Source: Sabulicella glaciei (GTDB lineage: Bacteria > Pseudomonadota > Alphaproteobacteria > Acetobacterales > Acetobacteraceae). From it: a DNA stretch of 36,202 bases. A program made the position numbers and the translations under genes. The notes under the pieces are model-generated. The model worked only from the letters and a program-made list of their open reading frames with translations, was not told the origin of the DNA and did not search any database. The DNA is taken from positions 1-36,202 of the forward strand of contig NZ_JAPFQI010000030.1 of assembly GCF_026183895.1 (NCBI RefSeq), read 5' to 3'. This document shows, piece after piece, positions 7,909 through 16,902 of this stretch (positions are counted from its first letter, which is position 1; the number at the start of each line of letters is the position of its first letter).

Positions 7909-8751
7909 ATGACCGCAAAGCCAATTGACGTTTGGGACGTAAGCACCTTCGATCGGGAACTCACCGCGCTCCTTCGCGCGCATGAAGACCTGATCCGCGA
8001 TTATACGACTACCGACCACCACATCTTTCGTGATTACGATCTTGGACAGGGCAAAGGTCCATATCTCTATCGCTCTGACAATCCCCACGGCGCGGCGTTC
8101 TTGCGATTAAAGGAGACGGTCGGCCAGGAGATGGAGGGCCGTACCATAAGAGCATTCCACTATACACGCTTGACGGACGTTGAAGTCGAGGGATTGCTCA
8201 AGCAGGGCATCCACCCGTCCACGCCGGATTCCTTGCGCACTCGCCTAAACAGCATGGTAACGGCGGGACACCTGACAACCGACCGCGCTGCAGCACTTTA
8301 CAAGGCAAGTCCGTTTCATGGTGAACAACTGGAAGCGCGCGATGGCAAGTTTTGGATGACTTCGTATCCCCATGTCGTCGATGACCCGGGCGTTGTACGA
8401 CTGATGAGGCATTGGGGAGGGGAGGTCGCGTCTTGGTTTTTGGAGGATGACGACCAGATCCTCGCTCCGTTGTCCGAGATCGGAAAGCCAAGGATTATTG
8501 AAGTCGCAGTGCCACTGGCGCTCACCCGGCGGAGCTATTCAGCGGGCGAAGCTATTATCGCTGCCTTCGGGCGATATATGGGCCTTGCCACCGGCAAACA
8601 TGATTTTGATTTATATACAATCGCCCCGCTTGAACCTTCCGCAATCCTCAAGGTGCATGGCGAATGGGATGCCAGCTTCGCTGCCATGGGGCGCGGCTAT
8701 CCACGCCGCTATGTAGCTCCAGACACAGTGCCTACGGACGAGGACAGCTGA
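7909..8751 (+). CDS. Hypothetical protein, unknown function
   Basis: A 280-aa soluble protein without signal peptide or membrane helices. I do not recognise the family. The conserved-looking core reads AFHYTRLTDVEVEGLLKQGI, then RTRLNSMVTAGHLTTDRAA, KFWMTSYPHVVDD and HWGGEVASWFLED. The end shows LALTRRSYSAGEAIIAAFG and GRGYPRRYV. The FHYTRL start followed by a PST motif is loosely reminiscent of ADP-ribosyltransferase-like folds, but this is weak. The ATG at 7909 has AAGAGAG upstream. It lies 29 bp after the end of the full-length H-NS frame and could be cotranscribed with it. It converges on the next gene. Position between a retron-like unit and another unknown gene suggests a defence or toxin role, which is only context. 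Confidence 0.75.
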   Translation: MTAKPIDVWDVSTFDRELTALLRAHEDLIRDYTTTDHHIFRDYDLGQGKGPYLYRSDNPHGAAFLRLKETVGQEMEGRTIRAFHYTRLTDVEVEGLLKQGIHPSTPDSLRTRLNSMVTAGHLTTDRAAALYKASPFHGEQLEARDGKFWMTSYPHVVDDPGVVRLMRHWGGEVASWFLEDDDQILAPLSEIGKPRIIEVAVPLALTRRSYSAGEAIIAAFGRYMGLATGKHDFDLYTIAPLEPSAILKVHGEWDASFAAMGRGYPRRYVAPDTVPTDEDS

Positions 8752-8772
8752 TCGGTAATCTCGCCTAGATCA

Positions 8773-10497
8773 TCACGCGTCGTTAGGTGTGACGCCCGGC
8801 CGCAGCAAACTCATGATCCGCGTCATGGCAGCGTCGCATCCAGCTGCCAATTGCGTGAAATGATTGCGGAAAGTCTCAAACTCGCTTCTCGCCTGTGCTT
8901 CCAGAGATCGACGTTCACTGACGGCACCATGGCCTTTCAGCTTGCTTCGCAAGTGATGCAGGGTCCTCAGCGGGGCCACGACGTCCTTCGCGTCCTCCTG
9001 GCTTTCGCCGTAAACTACAAGCAGTTCCTCAAGGAGCTTGATGGTCCCCCATTCCTTGTCAGGCGTTTTGCCCTTGGCGGTAAGGAGGGCCCGAAGCGCC
9101 TTCGTCTGAAAGCCCTCAACGATCATCTGGTCAAGTGCCATGATCTCACTCGCCCACTCGGCAGGCGCTTCCGACGCCGGCAGATGGACGACCGCGATCA
9201 GTTCGTCGCCACGAGCCTTCCACCATTCGAGGTCGGCGCTGTCCAGGGCTCGGACATAGGATTTCAGCTTTATAATAGGATCGTATTGCGTCGAAAATTG
9301 CCCGTCATAGTCCGTCTCAAATGCTCGTTTGGATATGGGTGCCTTCGGCCACTCATTAAACGCCTGCCAATACAGCTGCTCTTCATAGGGTAACTGTGAG
9401 AGATAAATAATATAGGTGTGAACCTGTCCTTCTTCGTTTATATCGTACGTCGTTAGATGCCATGCATTCCGGCACGATATAGTACGATCTCCGATGGTGT
9501 ATTTATCGGGATCAGCTTTGTATTTCGAGAGCACATCCGCTCGGAAGAAGGCGGGCGAGACTTCAAACGGCAATCCTGGCTTCGCATCAAAATAATTGGT
9601 TATGTTTTGAGGTGCGCAAGATATTTCTACGAGACGCTTATTGCGCCAATCTTGGATTTTGAAAGTTGCATACTGTTTCCCTCCGTTTGACCATCGCCCG
9701 GTGCGTTTCGCGAGAACGTCGTCATAAGTAATTGTAGAAGGAGAGATCATGAAGCCATTCACAAAACTCGCGGATGGTCCTGTTCCATAGTGATATTTCG
9801 TTGCGTGCGTCTGCTCCTCTCCGCGGTTCTTGTCAGACCAGTCACTAAAATGGCCAAACTTATATCGGGTAAAATCGAACTTGAAGATCAAGTAGGTGCC
9901 ACTCAGCACCATATACTCGTAAAGACAATCAGCGCGGATAGTCACGATCCGCCCGGGAAAGGGGTGTTTGCCCTTCGGCAGCATCGTGATCTTTATGATT
10001 TCTTCGATGTCGCCCTTTTCGTCCAAGCGGCAGTATGCGTTCCGATCCGCCAGAAAGTATAGATCGAGAGCATGCACGAGCTTTTGGTTGATCTCGATTG
10101 TCTCAGGAAAATTAGAAACGCCAGTAAATGATCTGTTGAAAATCAGCTTCTCGCCGCCCTTGAGACTCTCGCTGCCCGTATCATCCATAGGATCAGAGAG
10201 AAAAACGCGGTCAGGCTGCCCCCCTCCGGACGAGTGCTCAATGATCCACGTCCGATCCGTCGTGAAGTGCATGCGCTCAAGGTCTTCGAAGACTGGTGGA
10301 TTGAAGTTTTTGGCGGGCGCGAGCATGCCGAATATGAATGTGTGCGCAGAGCTGGCGTAAATTGCCACATGCTCAGATCGGACGTTGCGAGCAAGGAAGT
10401 CCACCCCCTCTCGGGCGTTGTAATACCAATCGCCACTTTTCGAGTCCGGCTCATATGACAGGGCGGTCAGTTGGTCGATTAGATTTCGACGGCTCAA
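8773..10497 (-). CDS. Unknown protein with a possible C-terminal HEPN motif
   Basis: A 574-aa soluble protein. The start is taken as TTG at 10497 because a strong AGGAGG sits just upstream (complement of 10503-10510) and the protein then opens LSRRNLIDQLTALSYEPDS. The frame continues 69 codons further but only as antisense of the IS481 fragment. The N-terminal half is beta-rich with many aromatic residues (GDWYYNAREGVDFLARN, AHTFIFGMLAPA). The last 110 residues are helical and contain LRTLHHLRSKLKGHG, where Arg517 and His523 fit the R-x4-6-H signature of HEPN ribonucleases. HEPN proteins are common in antiviral and toxin systems; one motif does not prove membership. GC is lower than in flanking genes, consistent with transfer. 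Its native promoter may be cut off by the IS481 fragment. Confidence 0.75.
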   Translation of the reverse strand: MSRRNLIDQLTALSYEPDSKSGDWYYNAREGVDFLARNVRSEHVAIYASSAHTFIFGMLAPAKNFNPPVFEDLERMHFTTDRTWIIEHSSGGGQPDRVFLSDPMDDTGSESLKGGEKLIFNRSFTGVSNFPETIEINQKLVHALDLYFLADRNAYCRLDEKGDIEEIIKITMLPKGKHPFPGRIVTIRADCLYEYMVLSGTYLIFKFDFTRYKFGHFSDWSDKNRGEEQTHATKYHYGTGPSASFVNGFMISPSTITYDDVLAKRTGRWSNGGKQYATFKIQDWRNKRLVEISCAPQNITNYFDAKPGLPFEVSPAFFRADVLSKYKADPDKYTIGDRTISCRNAWHLTTYDINEEGQVHTYIIYLSQLPYEEQLYWQAFNEWPKAPISKRAFETDYDGQFSTQYDPIIKLKSYVRALDSADLEWWKARGDELIAVVHLPASEAPAEWASEIMALDQMIVEGFQTKALRALLTAKGKTPDKEWGTIKLLEELLVVYGESQEDAKDVVAPLRTLHHLRSKLKGHGAVSERRSLEAQARSEFETFRNHFTQLAAGCDAAMTRIMSLLRPGVTPNDA

Positions 10498-10605
10498 AGC
10501 TTCCTCCTGGTCCCGTGAGTTGTACCCGCAACAATTCGTCCCACCTAGATGTTTGATCCCAGAGTTTGATTGTGCAGTCTTTTCGCAGGCATGGAAGGAC
10601 GCGCT

Positions 10606-11036
10606 ATGGGTCAGGTTCTGCACGGGTGCGCCCGCACGACAGAGGCGGTCCGTCGCGCGATCCAGCATAGTCAAGAAAGTCTGAGGGTCCTGGCTCGGCG
10701 CCATGAGGTGAACCCCAAGACCATCGCCAAATGGCGAAAGCGCACCACCGTCACCGACCTACCAACCGGACCGCGCAAGCCCCATTCCTCCACGCTCTCG
10801 GTCGAGGATGAGGCCATCATCGTGGCCTTCCGCCGTCACACCCTGCTGCCGCTCGACGATTGCCTCTACGCCCTGCAGCCCTCCATCCCGCACCTCACCC
10901 GCTCGAGCCTGCACCGCTGTCTCCAGAGTCACGGCATCTCCCGGCTGCCCGAGGTCGAGGGAACCAAGAAGCCCAAAGCCAAGTACAAGACGTACCCGGT
11001 CGGTTTCTTTCACATCGTGTATCGCCGAGGTTGGTC
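10606..11036 (+). pseudogene. IS481-family transposase, N-terminal fragment
   Basis: The N-terminal third of an IS481-type transposase: MGQVLHGCARTTEAVRRAIQ, a helix-turn-helix (LRVLARRHEVNPKTIAKWRK), and LTRSSLHRCLQSHGISRLPE. After GFFHI the frame is lost: the DNA reads as if one base were inserted where the family continues with its first catalytic Asp (HIDIAEV). The similarity stops near 11040. The DDE core is absent, so it is inactive. No clear terminal repeats were identified. It lies between the unknown gene ending upstream at 10497 (minus strand) and the operator-like palindrome at 11114. Confidence 0.85.
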
Positions 11037-11113
11037 CTGACCCCCGAAACTGGTCCGACCGGAGCGCAAATTTTTCGGGCACTGGTCCTTCTCGCGGGAT
11101 CAGGACTTGAGGT

Positions 11114-11137
11114 CTGCCTCACATCCGACTGAGACAA
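11114..11137 (-). promoter_or_regulatory. Operator-like interrupted palindrome, copy A
   Basis: CTGCCTCA, 8 nt (CATCCGAC), TGAGACAA. The same element recurs at 17038-17061 and 19277-19300, each 109-155 bp upstream of a minus-strand operon. Here the next minus-strand gene (start 10497) is 617 bp away, but about 500 bp of that is the IS481 fragment. Without it the spacing would match the other copies. Confidence 0.6.
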
Positions 11138-11201
11138 TCTCCGCCGTCACCCCCAGGACCCCACGGGACGGCTCAATTAGGACCATCGTCAGCGCCGGCG
11201 T

Positions 11202-11221
11202 GAGGTTTTGATCGAAACCTC
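11202..11221. repeat. Dispersed hairpin repeat, copy 1
   Basis: GAGGTTTTGATCGAAACCTC, arms of 7 bp around TGATCG. A near-identical palindrome is at 19420-19443; in both cases it lies to the right of the operator-like element. Confidence 0.6.
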
Positions 11222-11545
11222 GCTCCCAGCGCCCGGCGGGTTCACCGTGGGGCCTCCCCCGGCCGGCGGGGCGGGTGTGCGACAGCACGGATTCCGGAGC
11301 AGGGCGGCGTCGCACAAGCGTCATTGTTTGTCTCATGGGCACCGCTATGGAGCGCCGCACGCACGGGCCGAGTCAGCGGTCGCGCGGAGACGGATGATGA
11401 ATTCGCCCACTTCTCGATTGTCATCCTATCGAGCCCACGCCAGCGGGAGCCCTTCAGCAGTCGCGGGCCCGCGCAGACATCGTGCATCGCAAAGCAGCGC
11501 GGTGCCCGGCTGGCCTGCGCGTGGAGCGCCACCATATGACCCGAC

Positions 11546-12410
11546 ATGAGACTGACCATGCCGCCCGCGACACGGCCGGACCCGACGCTCTCCATCAAAA
11601 AAGGCCATCGCCCGCCGCGTCGTCGCCCTGTTCAACGATCGCGCGCGGGGCGAAGCGCCGGTGGTGCGCCGCCCCGACGGCCTGTTCCACCCCAAGGCTG
11701 TGGCATGGCGGGTCCATGGCGACGTCGCCTCGATGATGGTCGGCGGGCTTTCTTCGCTGCTGCTTCAGATGCTGCACCCGGCGGTGCTCGCCGGAGTCTG
11801 GGATCACTCGAATTTCCGGAACGACATGCAGGGCCGCCTGCGCCGCACCGCGCGCTTCATCGCGCTGACCACCTATGGCGGGCGCGAGGAGGCCGAGGCG
11901 GTGATCGCCCGTGTCCGCCGCATTCATGACCAGGTCGGCGGCACGCTGCCGGACGGCACGCCCTACGCTGCGAACGACCCGGCGCTGCTGGCCTGGGTTC
12001 ATGTCACCGAGGCGGTGAGCTTCCTGAACGCCTGGCGGCGCTACGTCGAACCCGGCATGTCGCCGGCAGACCAGGATCGCTACTTCGCGGAGATGGCACA
12101 GGTGGGGCGCGCATTGGGCGCGGCGCCCGTGCCGCCCGACCGGGCCGCGGCGCACCGCCTGATCATGAGCTACCGGCCGCATCTGCGGTCCGATGCCCGC
12201 ACGCGCGAAGTCCGCCGACTGGTACTGGACGCGGCGACGACCGGCCTTCTGGTCGGGCGCGTGCAGGCGCTGGCGAATCAGGCTGCCATCGACCTCCTGC
12301 CCGACTGGGCGCGGCACATGCACGGGCTGCCCAATCCCCTCCTCGCCCGCCCACTCGTGCGCGCCGGAACGTCCGGAGTGGCGCAGACCCTCCGCTGGGC
12401 GTTCCGCTGA
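11546..12410 (+). pseudogene. MpaB-family (DUF2236) oxygenase gene with an A-tract frameshift
   Basis: From 11603 on, the frame reads AIARRVVALFNDRARGE, WRVHGDVASMMVGGLSSLLL, MLHPAVLAGVWDHSNFRNDM and RRTARFIALTTYG. These are typical of the MpaB/rubber-oxygenase-like DUF2236 family, which uses a haem coordinated by conserved His residues. The natural N-terminus (ATG 11546 or 11558, ending in TLSIK) is in another frame. The two join in frame if the A6 run at 11597-11602 is one A shorter. So the gene is frameshifted, or depends on slippage, or starts at an internal GTG (11661) without the first helix. It is a monocistronic plus-strand gene. The substrate is unknown. Confidence 0.75.
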
Positions 12411-12766
12411 AAAGAGTGCCTGCGGCGGTGGGCGCGAGGATCGGGGCCCTTGGTCAACGATGTCATCACGTGGACCGGCGCGCATGCTCTTCGCTCGCGC
12501 CCTTGAGCAGTCCCAGCGCATCGGGGCGGACGCAGTTTCACCGGTAGAGCTGGGTGCTGGGCTTCAATCGAGTGGATTGGGCTATCCGGTCCCGCGTTGC
12601 CGGAGCAAAAGGTCGGCCTATGACGGCGTCGCACGGAGTAAGGGGAGGTTTTTCTGGAAGGTGTCCTGATGGCCGCGACCGGTCCATTCAACATGAAAGA
12701 GGGCCCGGTGCACCGCTGCACTACGCCCTCGAGAATGCGGGATCGCACGACCTGTAAGCCGCCACC
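12411..12766. other. Intergenic stretch, nothing recognised
   Basis: About 355 bp between the oxygenase gene and the convergent Cys-rich gene. Open frames occur on both strands but none has a start context or resemblance I can support. No clear terminator with a T-run was seen. Confidence 0.5.
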
Positions 12767-13003
12767 TCACTGACCAATATCTTGCGACTCACCGCACCAG
12801 AAGTCCCGAGGCACAATCGGGAAGGAAACCCGTCTTGGGTCCCCCGGGCTGGGGATCGAGGGCGCATGCCGGCGGCACTCACCTTCGGCCAGGATGCCGT
12901 TCTCATCGACCGCGAGCTTATCGGGCTTTACGCGGATATGTGTCACGCGGACTTGAGCCGCCTCGAAGTACAAGCAGCCTGAGCAGGATTTTGCGATGGC
13001 CAT
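12767..13003 (-). CDS. Small Cys-rich (zinc-ribbon-like) protein
   Basis: A 78-aa protein with the pattern CSGCLYFEA near the start, GECRRHAP in the middle and FPIVPRDFWCGE near the end. Four to five cysteines in this arrangement suggest a small metal-binding fold. Similar short proteins occur on alphaproteobacterial mobile elements; no function is assigned here. The ATG at 13003 has AAGGAGAT at ideal spacing. It follows the relaxase gene by 27 bp on the same strand, so it is probably the last gene of the mobilization operon. Confidence 0.8.
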   Translation of the reverse strand: MAIAKSCSGCLYFEAAQVRVTHIRVKPDKLAVDENGILAEGECRRHAPSIPSPGDPRRVSFPIVPRDFWCGESQDIGQ

Positions 13004-13030
13004 TTCTGTATCTCCTTGATGTGGATGTGA

Positions 13031-15706
13031 TCAATCGCCCCGCACAGCCGCGGCACGTTCTTGGCTGCGCGCGTCGCCCTGCGCAGGTGCGGCAGGGCCC
13101 AGACGGCGCTTGGTGGCGAGACGTGCCGTGTGGTTTTCGCGCGCGGCCTTGCGCTCGGCCTGAGAGGTCCCAAGCGCGAGGAACTTCGGGTTCTGGGCGA
13201 GAGTGTCCGCGATCCTCAAGGCGAGCGCATCCAGGTCCGCAGCACGGTCAGGCCGTCGGCCCTCCTGAAAGCCTGCCTTTGCGGCTGCCGCCTCCCGGCA
13301 ATTGTGTCTGGGGACCCCCGCCGCGTGGAGTTCGTCGGTGCTCATTCCCGCGATCCCGGCATCGATCCCGAGCCGGATAAAAGGCATCAAGGCCTGCATG
13401 TTGGGGGGTGGATCTTCCGTCATTCTCGTCTCCTTTGTTGGCCCGTCGGCCGCTTGGTCGTGGCCATCTGGGGTTTCATTCCGTGTCTGCTTCGATTGTT
13501 CGCGCACCTCCTCCTCTGGTGCGGTGTCCTGTTTTGCCGGGGGTTGATTGATGGGAGCCGACTGGGCCTGCGCCTCGAGGCTCTCCTCCAGCCGGGCGTT
13601 CTCGGCGGAAAGGCGCGCGGCGTCGGCCTTGGCCTGATCCGCCTCGCTCGTTGCCGCATCGCGGGCCGCCCGCATCTCGTCCCGCTGCCGCACGGCGCTG
13701 GCCTGGGAGTGCCGCGCCTCCTCGGTTTCACGCCGCGCCGCTTCAAGGGCCGCCCGCGCCACCGTGAGCGCCTTCGCGGCTTCGCCGCGTTCTCTCTCAG
13801 CCTTCTGGAGTTCGAGCGTCGTGTCTTCCAGCTTCCCGCACGTCTCCCGCGCCATGGCCGTGGCCTTGTCGCGCTCCCCGCGCAAGGCGAGGATCGCCGC
13901 CGAATGCGCCTGCTCCATGGCCTCGGCTGCAGCCTGATACCCAGCCACAAGTGCCGCCATCTCCTGCGCGTGTTTCTCCTCAATATCTCGCTGCAGCTTC
14001 TGCCAGGCCTCCGCTTGATGCGCCGCGGAGCGCTCTGCGGCTTCCCGCGCCTGCCGCTCAGCGCTGTACTCCTCTTTCAGGCGCTTCATTTCCACTTGCA
14101 CCGCGGCGAGCGCATGGCTGGCCGCGGTGGCTTGTCCCTCGGCCGCTTCCTGCGCGGCGCGTGCCTCTGCTGTGGCGGCTGTTTGGCTCTTGAGCGACGT
14201 GGCCAGACGCTCCGAGTGCTTTTGCTGGCTGCCGAGAGCGAGGAGTGCGCCATCCCGCTCCTCCTGCAGGCGCACCATGTCCAGCCGCACGGTGGCGAGG
14301 GTCGCGCCCGCCTCGTCAGCCCGGCGTGCGGCCACCTCTTGTGCGGCCTGCATCTTCAAAATGGTCTTTGGATGCGTCTCAACTATCGCGGCCAGTTGAT
14401 CAGCCCGCGTCCGCACATCACCAAGGGCGCGGAGGGCCCCATCGCGCTCGGCCGCCACATGGTCCACCTTCGCCTCGGCCGCCTCCAGCCGCGAATGCAA
14501 CGCGTCGGCCTCTTTCAGCGCCGCGTCGCCCGCCGCGCGCTCGAAGGCCAGCCTTTGCAGGTAGGCCGTCCAGGGAAACGCCCCCTCCCCCACCCGGGCG
14601 CGCTCGATGGCGGCGAGGTCTTCGGGATCTGGCCGAAGCCGCTCGCCGGGGCGCAGCGGGCCGCCACCGACCTCGATCAGACCATCCGGCGTCATACGCT
14701 GGACACGGAACTCGCTGCCCACCCGCTGCTCCGCCGCTTTCGCCACCTCCAGCCGGATCGCCGCGCGCGCCGCCTTCTCGGCCTCTGTGGGCTCGCGCCG
14801 CGGCGGTGCCGCCGCGGCAGCCGCGGGGCCTGCAACGAGCAGCGCGGCGAAGCGCACCGCACCCTTCTCTGCCTCCAGTACCCGCTGGCCCAGAGTGCGG
14901 ACTTTCTCCTGCAATTCGGTCGTCCTCGCCTCCGCGGCGCGCTCCGCCAGGGCGTCGGCGCGCTTCAGGCGCTGGCCCTGGGCGCCGACGGGGGTCGCGA
15001 GGCCGAATGGCGCACCGGCGGCCTTCCAGTAGTGCAGCTGCAGATCGGCGCCCGCCTGACGGGCCGCGGCCTGCGCGTGCTTTTCCCAGCCGGCCCGCTT
15101 TCGGGGATGTGCCGCCAGCGCCGCTGCCCGGGCCGCGCGGAAGGGATCGGTGGCACCGACGTCCAGGATGAAGTGAGGCCTTCCGCTGCGGTCCATTCTG
15201 GGGTTGCCGTCGGGGTCGGTGACGGGCTTCAGAGGCGGCAGCGCCAGGGCGTGGATGTGGGGATGCGCCTCGTCCAGATGCAGCACGCATCCCCGGAGGC
15301 AACTGCCCAGCCTCTCCTTCAAGAAGATGAGCGTCAGCTCCAACCACCGTCCGTATTCGGCCTGCTTTCCCGGCATCTCCAGTTCCGCCACCGGGATGTG
15401 GCAGGAGACCACCCAAGAGGACAGCATCACGTTGTCGTCGCGGCGGCGTCGGCCCTGGATATCGCTTGCCTCGCGATGACGCTCGATCGCCTCGTCGAGG
15501 ATGATATCGAAGGCCTCTCCGAAAATGAGCTGCGGCGGCTGGGGCGAGGAAACGTGCTGGCAATAGGCGGGATCGCGCATCGCCTCATGGACGATGCCGC
15601 GCGCATCGACCTCCTTTTGGCGCGGGTGCGGCTTGAGCGCGAAGCTCTCGACCCGGATGAAGGAGGTTTCGCGCCCCGCGCGGCTGTGTGGGCCAGGGTC
15701 AGCCAC
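13031..15706 (-). CDS. MobV-like relaxase (Pre/Mob family) with long coiled coil
   Basis: An 891-aa protein that would nick the transfer origin and lead the DNA strand during conjugal mobilization. The relaxase domain is residues about 10-230. Its signature HLDEAHPHIHALALP puts His143, Asp145-Glu146, His150 and His152 in the order seen in Pre/Mob relaxases. Residues about 245-730 are a long Ala/Glu/Arg-rich coiled coil, much longer than in typical MobV proteins. The tail is charged and ends in a small helical region (LGIDAGIAGMSTDELHAAGV). The GTG at 15706 is chosen because it overlaps the stop of the upstream gene (GTGGCTGA), suggesting coupled translation; a GTG at 15733 is an alternative. 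No secretion-system genes are nearby, so it would need a helper. Confidence 0.85.
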   Translation of the reverse strand: MADPGPHSRAGRETSFIRVESFALKPHPRQKEVDARGIVHEAMRDPAYCQHVSSPQPPQLIFGEAFDIILDEAIERHREASDIQGRRRRDDNVMLSSWVVSCHIPVAELEMPGKQAEYGRWLELTLIFLKERLGSCLRGCVLHLDEAHPHIHALALPPLKPVTDPDGNPRMDRSGRPHFILDVGATDPFRAARAAALAAHPRKRAGWEKHAQAAARQAGADLQLHYWKAAGAPFGLATPVGAQGQRLKRADALAERAAEARTTELQEKVRTLGQRVLEAEKGAVRFAALLVAGPAAAAAAPPRREPTEAEKAARAAIRLEVAKAAEQRVGSEFRVQRMTPDGLIEVGGGPLRPGERLRPDPEDLAAIERARVGEGAFPWTAYLQRLAFERAAGDAALKEADALHSRLEAAEAKVDHVAAERDGALRALGDVRTRADQLAAIVETHPKTILKMQAAQEVAARRADEAGATLATVRLDMVRLQEERDGALLALGSQQKHSERLATSLKSQTAATAEARAAQEAAEGQATAASHALAAVQVEMKRLKEEYSAERQAREAAERSAAHQAEAWQKLQRDIEEKHAQEMAALVAGYQAAAEAMEQAHSAAILALRGERDKATAMARETCGKLEDTTLELQKAERERGEAAKALTVARAALEAARRETEEARHSQASAVRQRDEMRAARDAATSEADQAKADAARLSAENARLEESLEAQAQSAPINQPPAKQDTAPEEEVREQSKQTRNETPDGHDQAADGPTKETRMTEDPPPNMQALMPFIRLGIDAGIAGMSTDELHAAGVPRHNCREAAAAKAGFQEGRRPDRAADLDALALRIADTLAQNPKFLALGTSQAERKAARENHTARLATKRRLGPAAPAQGDARSQERAAAVRGD

Positions 15707-16883
15707 CGGGCACCCCCAAGACGATCTCGCCACCCACCCGCGTGAGCAGCTCGGTCAGGCCGTCGAAGCTCGGTCCCGTCCAGTGGCCCGCCGCCCCGTC
15801 GTACTTGAAGCCGTGGTCCTTCAGCCGGCAGTAATCGTCCTGATGCTCGTTTCGCAGATGGGCCAGCGACTTGAAGGTCACAACGGACGGCAGCAGCGCC
15901 TGATTTGCGGAAAGCAGATCCTCCTCCGGCGCGACCACGAAGATCTCCGTTTCCTCCGGGGCGGACGCGTTGGCCGCGTTGAGTGCGATGACCTCGGTCA
16001 CGACGCTGGGCGTCGTGACCTCTTTGCTCTCCGGAGCGGTATCGAGAGCCGGCTCTTGGTAGTCGAGCCCACGATCGTCATCGGTGGACACTCCCGCGTC
16101 TTCGGCGGGCATGTCGCCCACCTCCTGATGTTGACCCGGCAGGACGGCCGGCGCGGCGGCATCGATGACTTGGCGCAGCACCTTCGCAACTTCCGGGCTC
16201 GCGCTCTCGACGAGCAGCAGGCACTCCGCGGCGACCTGGTCCCGGGAGGCCTCTTCGATCCTCACCTTGACGGTGAACGAGGTAGGTGCGGCCTCGGGCT
16301 CCTCGGGATTGGCCCTGGCGAGTTCCGCCTTGAGCGTCTTCTCGTAGCCGTAGATCCCGCCCTTGGCGGCTTCGTTGAGGTCCACCCCGTGCTCGGCGGC
16401 GTGCGTGCAGATGAAGCCCAGCCGGCTGACCAACGTGGGGTTCTTCCGTCCCAAGACGATCTGAAGGAGTTTCACGGCCGGCTTGTCCGTTCGGGTCCGG
16501 GTCCCCTTCGGCAGGAGGCCCTGCTCGACCGCGAGGGCGATGAGGCTCGCGACTTCCTTCTCCTCCAGCGTGACCAGGGACACGATGCCCGCGCAGAGGG
16601 GCACCAGGCTCTCACTCAGCTTCTTGCTGCTCTCCTCGACCGCCTCGGTAGCCGTGGCGTGGCTGTCCCGCATGCTCAGCAGCAGAACGAAATTCTCCGG
16701 CAGCTCGGTGTTGACCCCGCTTCCATCCCGTTTCTCTAAGGTGAAGGAACGAGCCGGGGAGGAGTTGGGGTGCGCTTCCACCCGCCCCTTCTTGTTCGCT
16801 TTCTTCTTCGCCTTTGCGCGATGCGGGGGCGCGTTGACATCGGGGGTTGGCGGGGTCGTGGTATCGGTGTTGGTGGCTTCCAT
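15699..16883 (-). CDS. Hypothetical protein of the mobilization operon
   Basis: A 394-aa protein of unknown family. It starts with a low-complexity Thr/Pro/Lys-rich region (residues 1-45, with KAKKKANKKGR), followed by a mostly helical middle (PLCAGIVSLVTLEEKEVASL) and an acidic, disordered stretch around residues 250-320. The end (HLRNEHQDDYCRLKDHGFKY, then GHWTGPSFDGL) resembles a small terminal domain. The ATG at 16883 has AAGGAGAT 6-7 nt upstream. The stop overlaps the relaxase start, so the two are likely translated together. A DNA-binding accessory or relaxosome role is an inference from position and the basic N-terminus. Confidence 0.75.
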   Translation of the reverse strand: MEATNTDTTTPPTPDVNAPPHRAKAKKKANKKGRVEAHPNSSPARSFTLEKRDGSGVNTELPENFVLLLSMRDSHATATEAVEESSKKLSESLVPLCAGIVSLVTLEEKEVASLIALAVEQGLLPKGTRTRTDKPAVKLLQIVLGRKNPTLVSRLGFICTHAAEHGVDLNEAAKGGIYGYEKTLKAELARANPEEPEAAPTSFTVKVRIEEASRDQVAAECLLLVESASPEVAKVLRQVIDAAAPAVLPGQHQEVGDMPAEDAGVSTDDDRGLDYQEPALDTAPESKEVTTPSVVTEVIALNAANASAPEETEIFVVAPEEDLLSANQALLPSVVTFKSLAHLRNEHQDDYCRLKDHGFKYDGAAGHWTGPSFDGLTELLTRVGGEIVLGVPGG

Positions 16884-16902
16884 CTCGCATCTCCTTCGAC
16901 GC

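Larger units (their letters stand above)
11041..11545. other. About 500 bp without a convincing gene
   Basis: This stretch holds the operator-like palindrome at 11114-11137 and the hairpin repeat at 11202-11221. Beyond these, only GC-driven open frames are seen, none with a ribosome site or family resemblance. Confidence 0.6.

Noticed and set aside
10498-10704. N-terminal extension of the 8773 gene to an ATG at 10704
   Set aside because: Those 69 codons are mostly antisense to the IS481 transposase start, and a strong AGGAGG precedes the TTG at 10497.
13061-15745. A plus-strand open frame of almost 900 codons opposite the relaxase
   Set aside because: It is the antisense shadow of a GC-rich gene. 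The minus strand has the relaxase motif, a ribosome site in the operon and a coupled start; the plus frame is Arg/Gly/Leu-rich with no family pattern.
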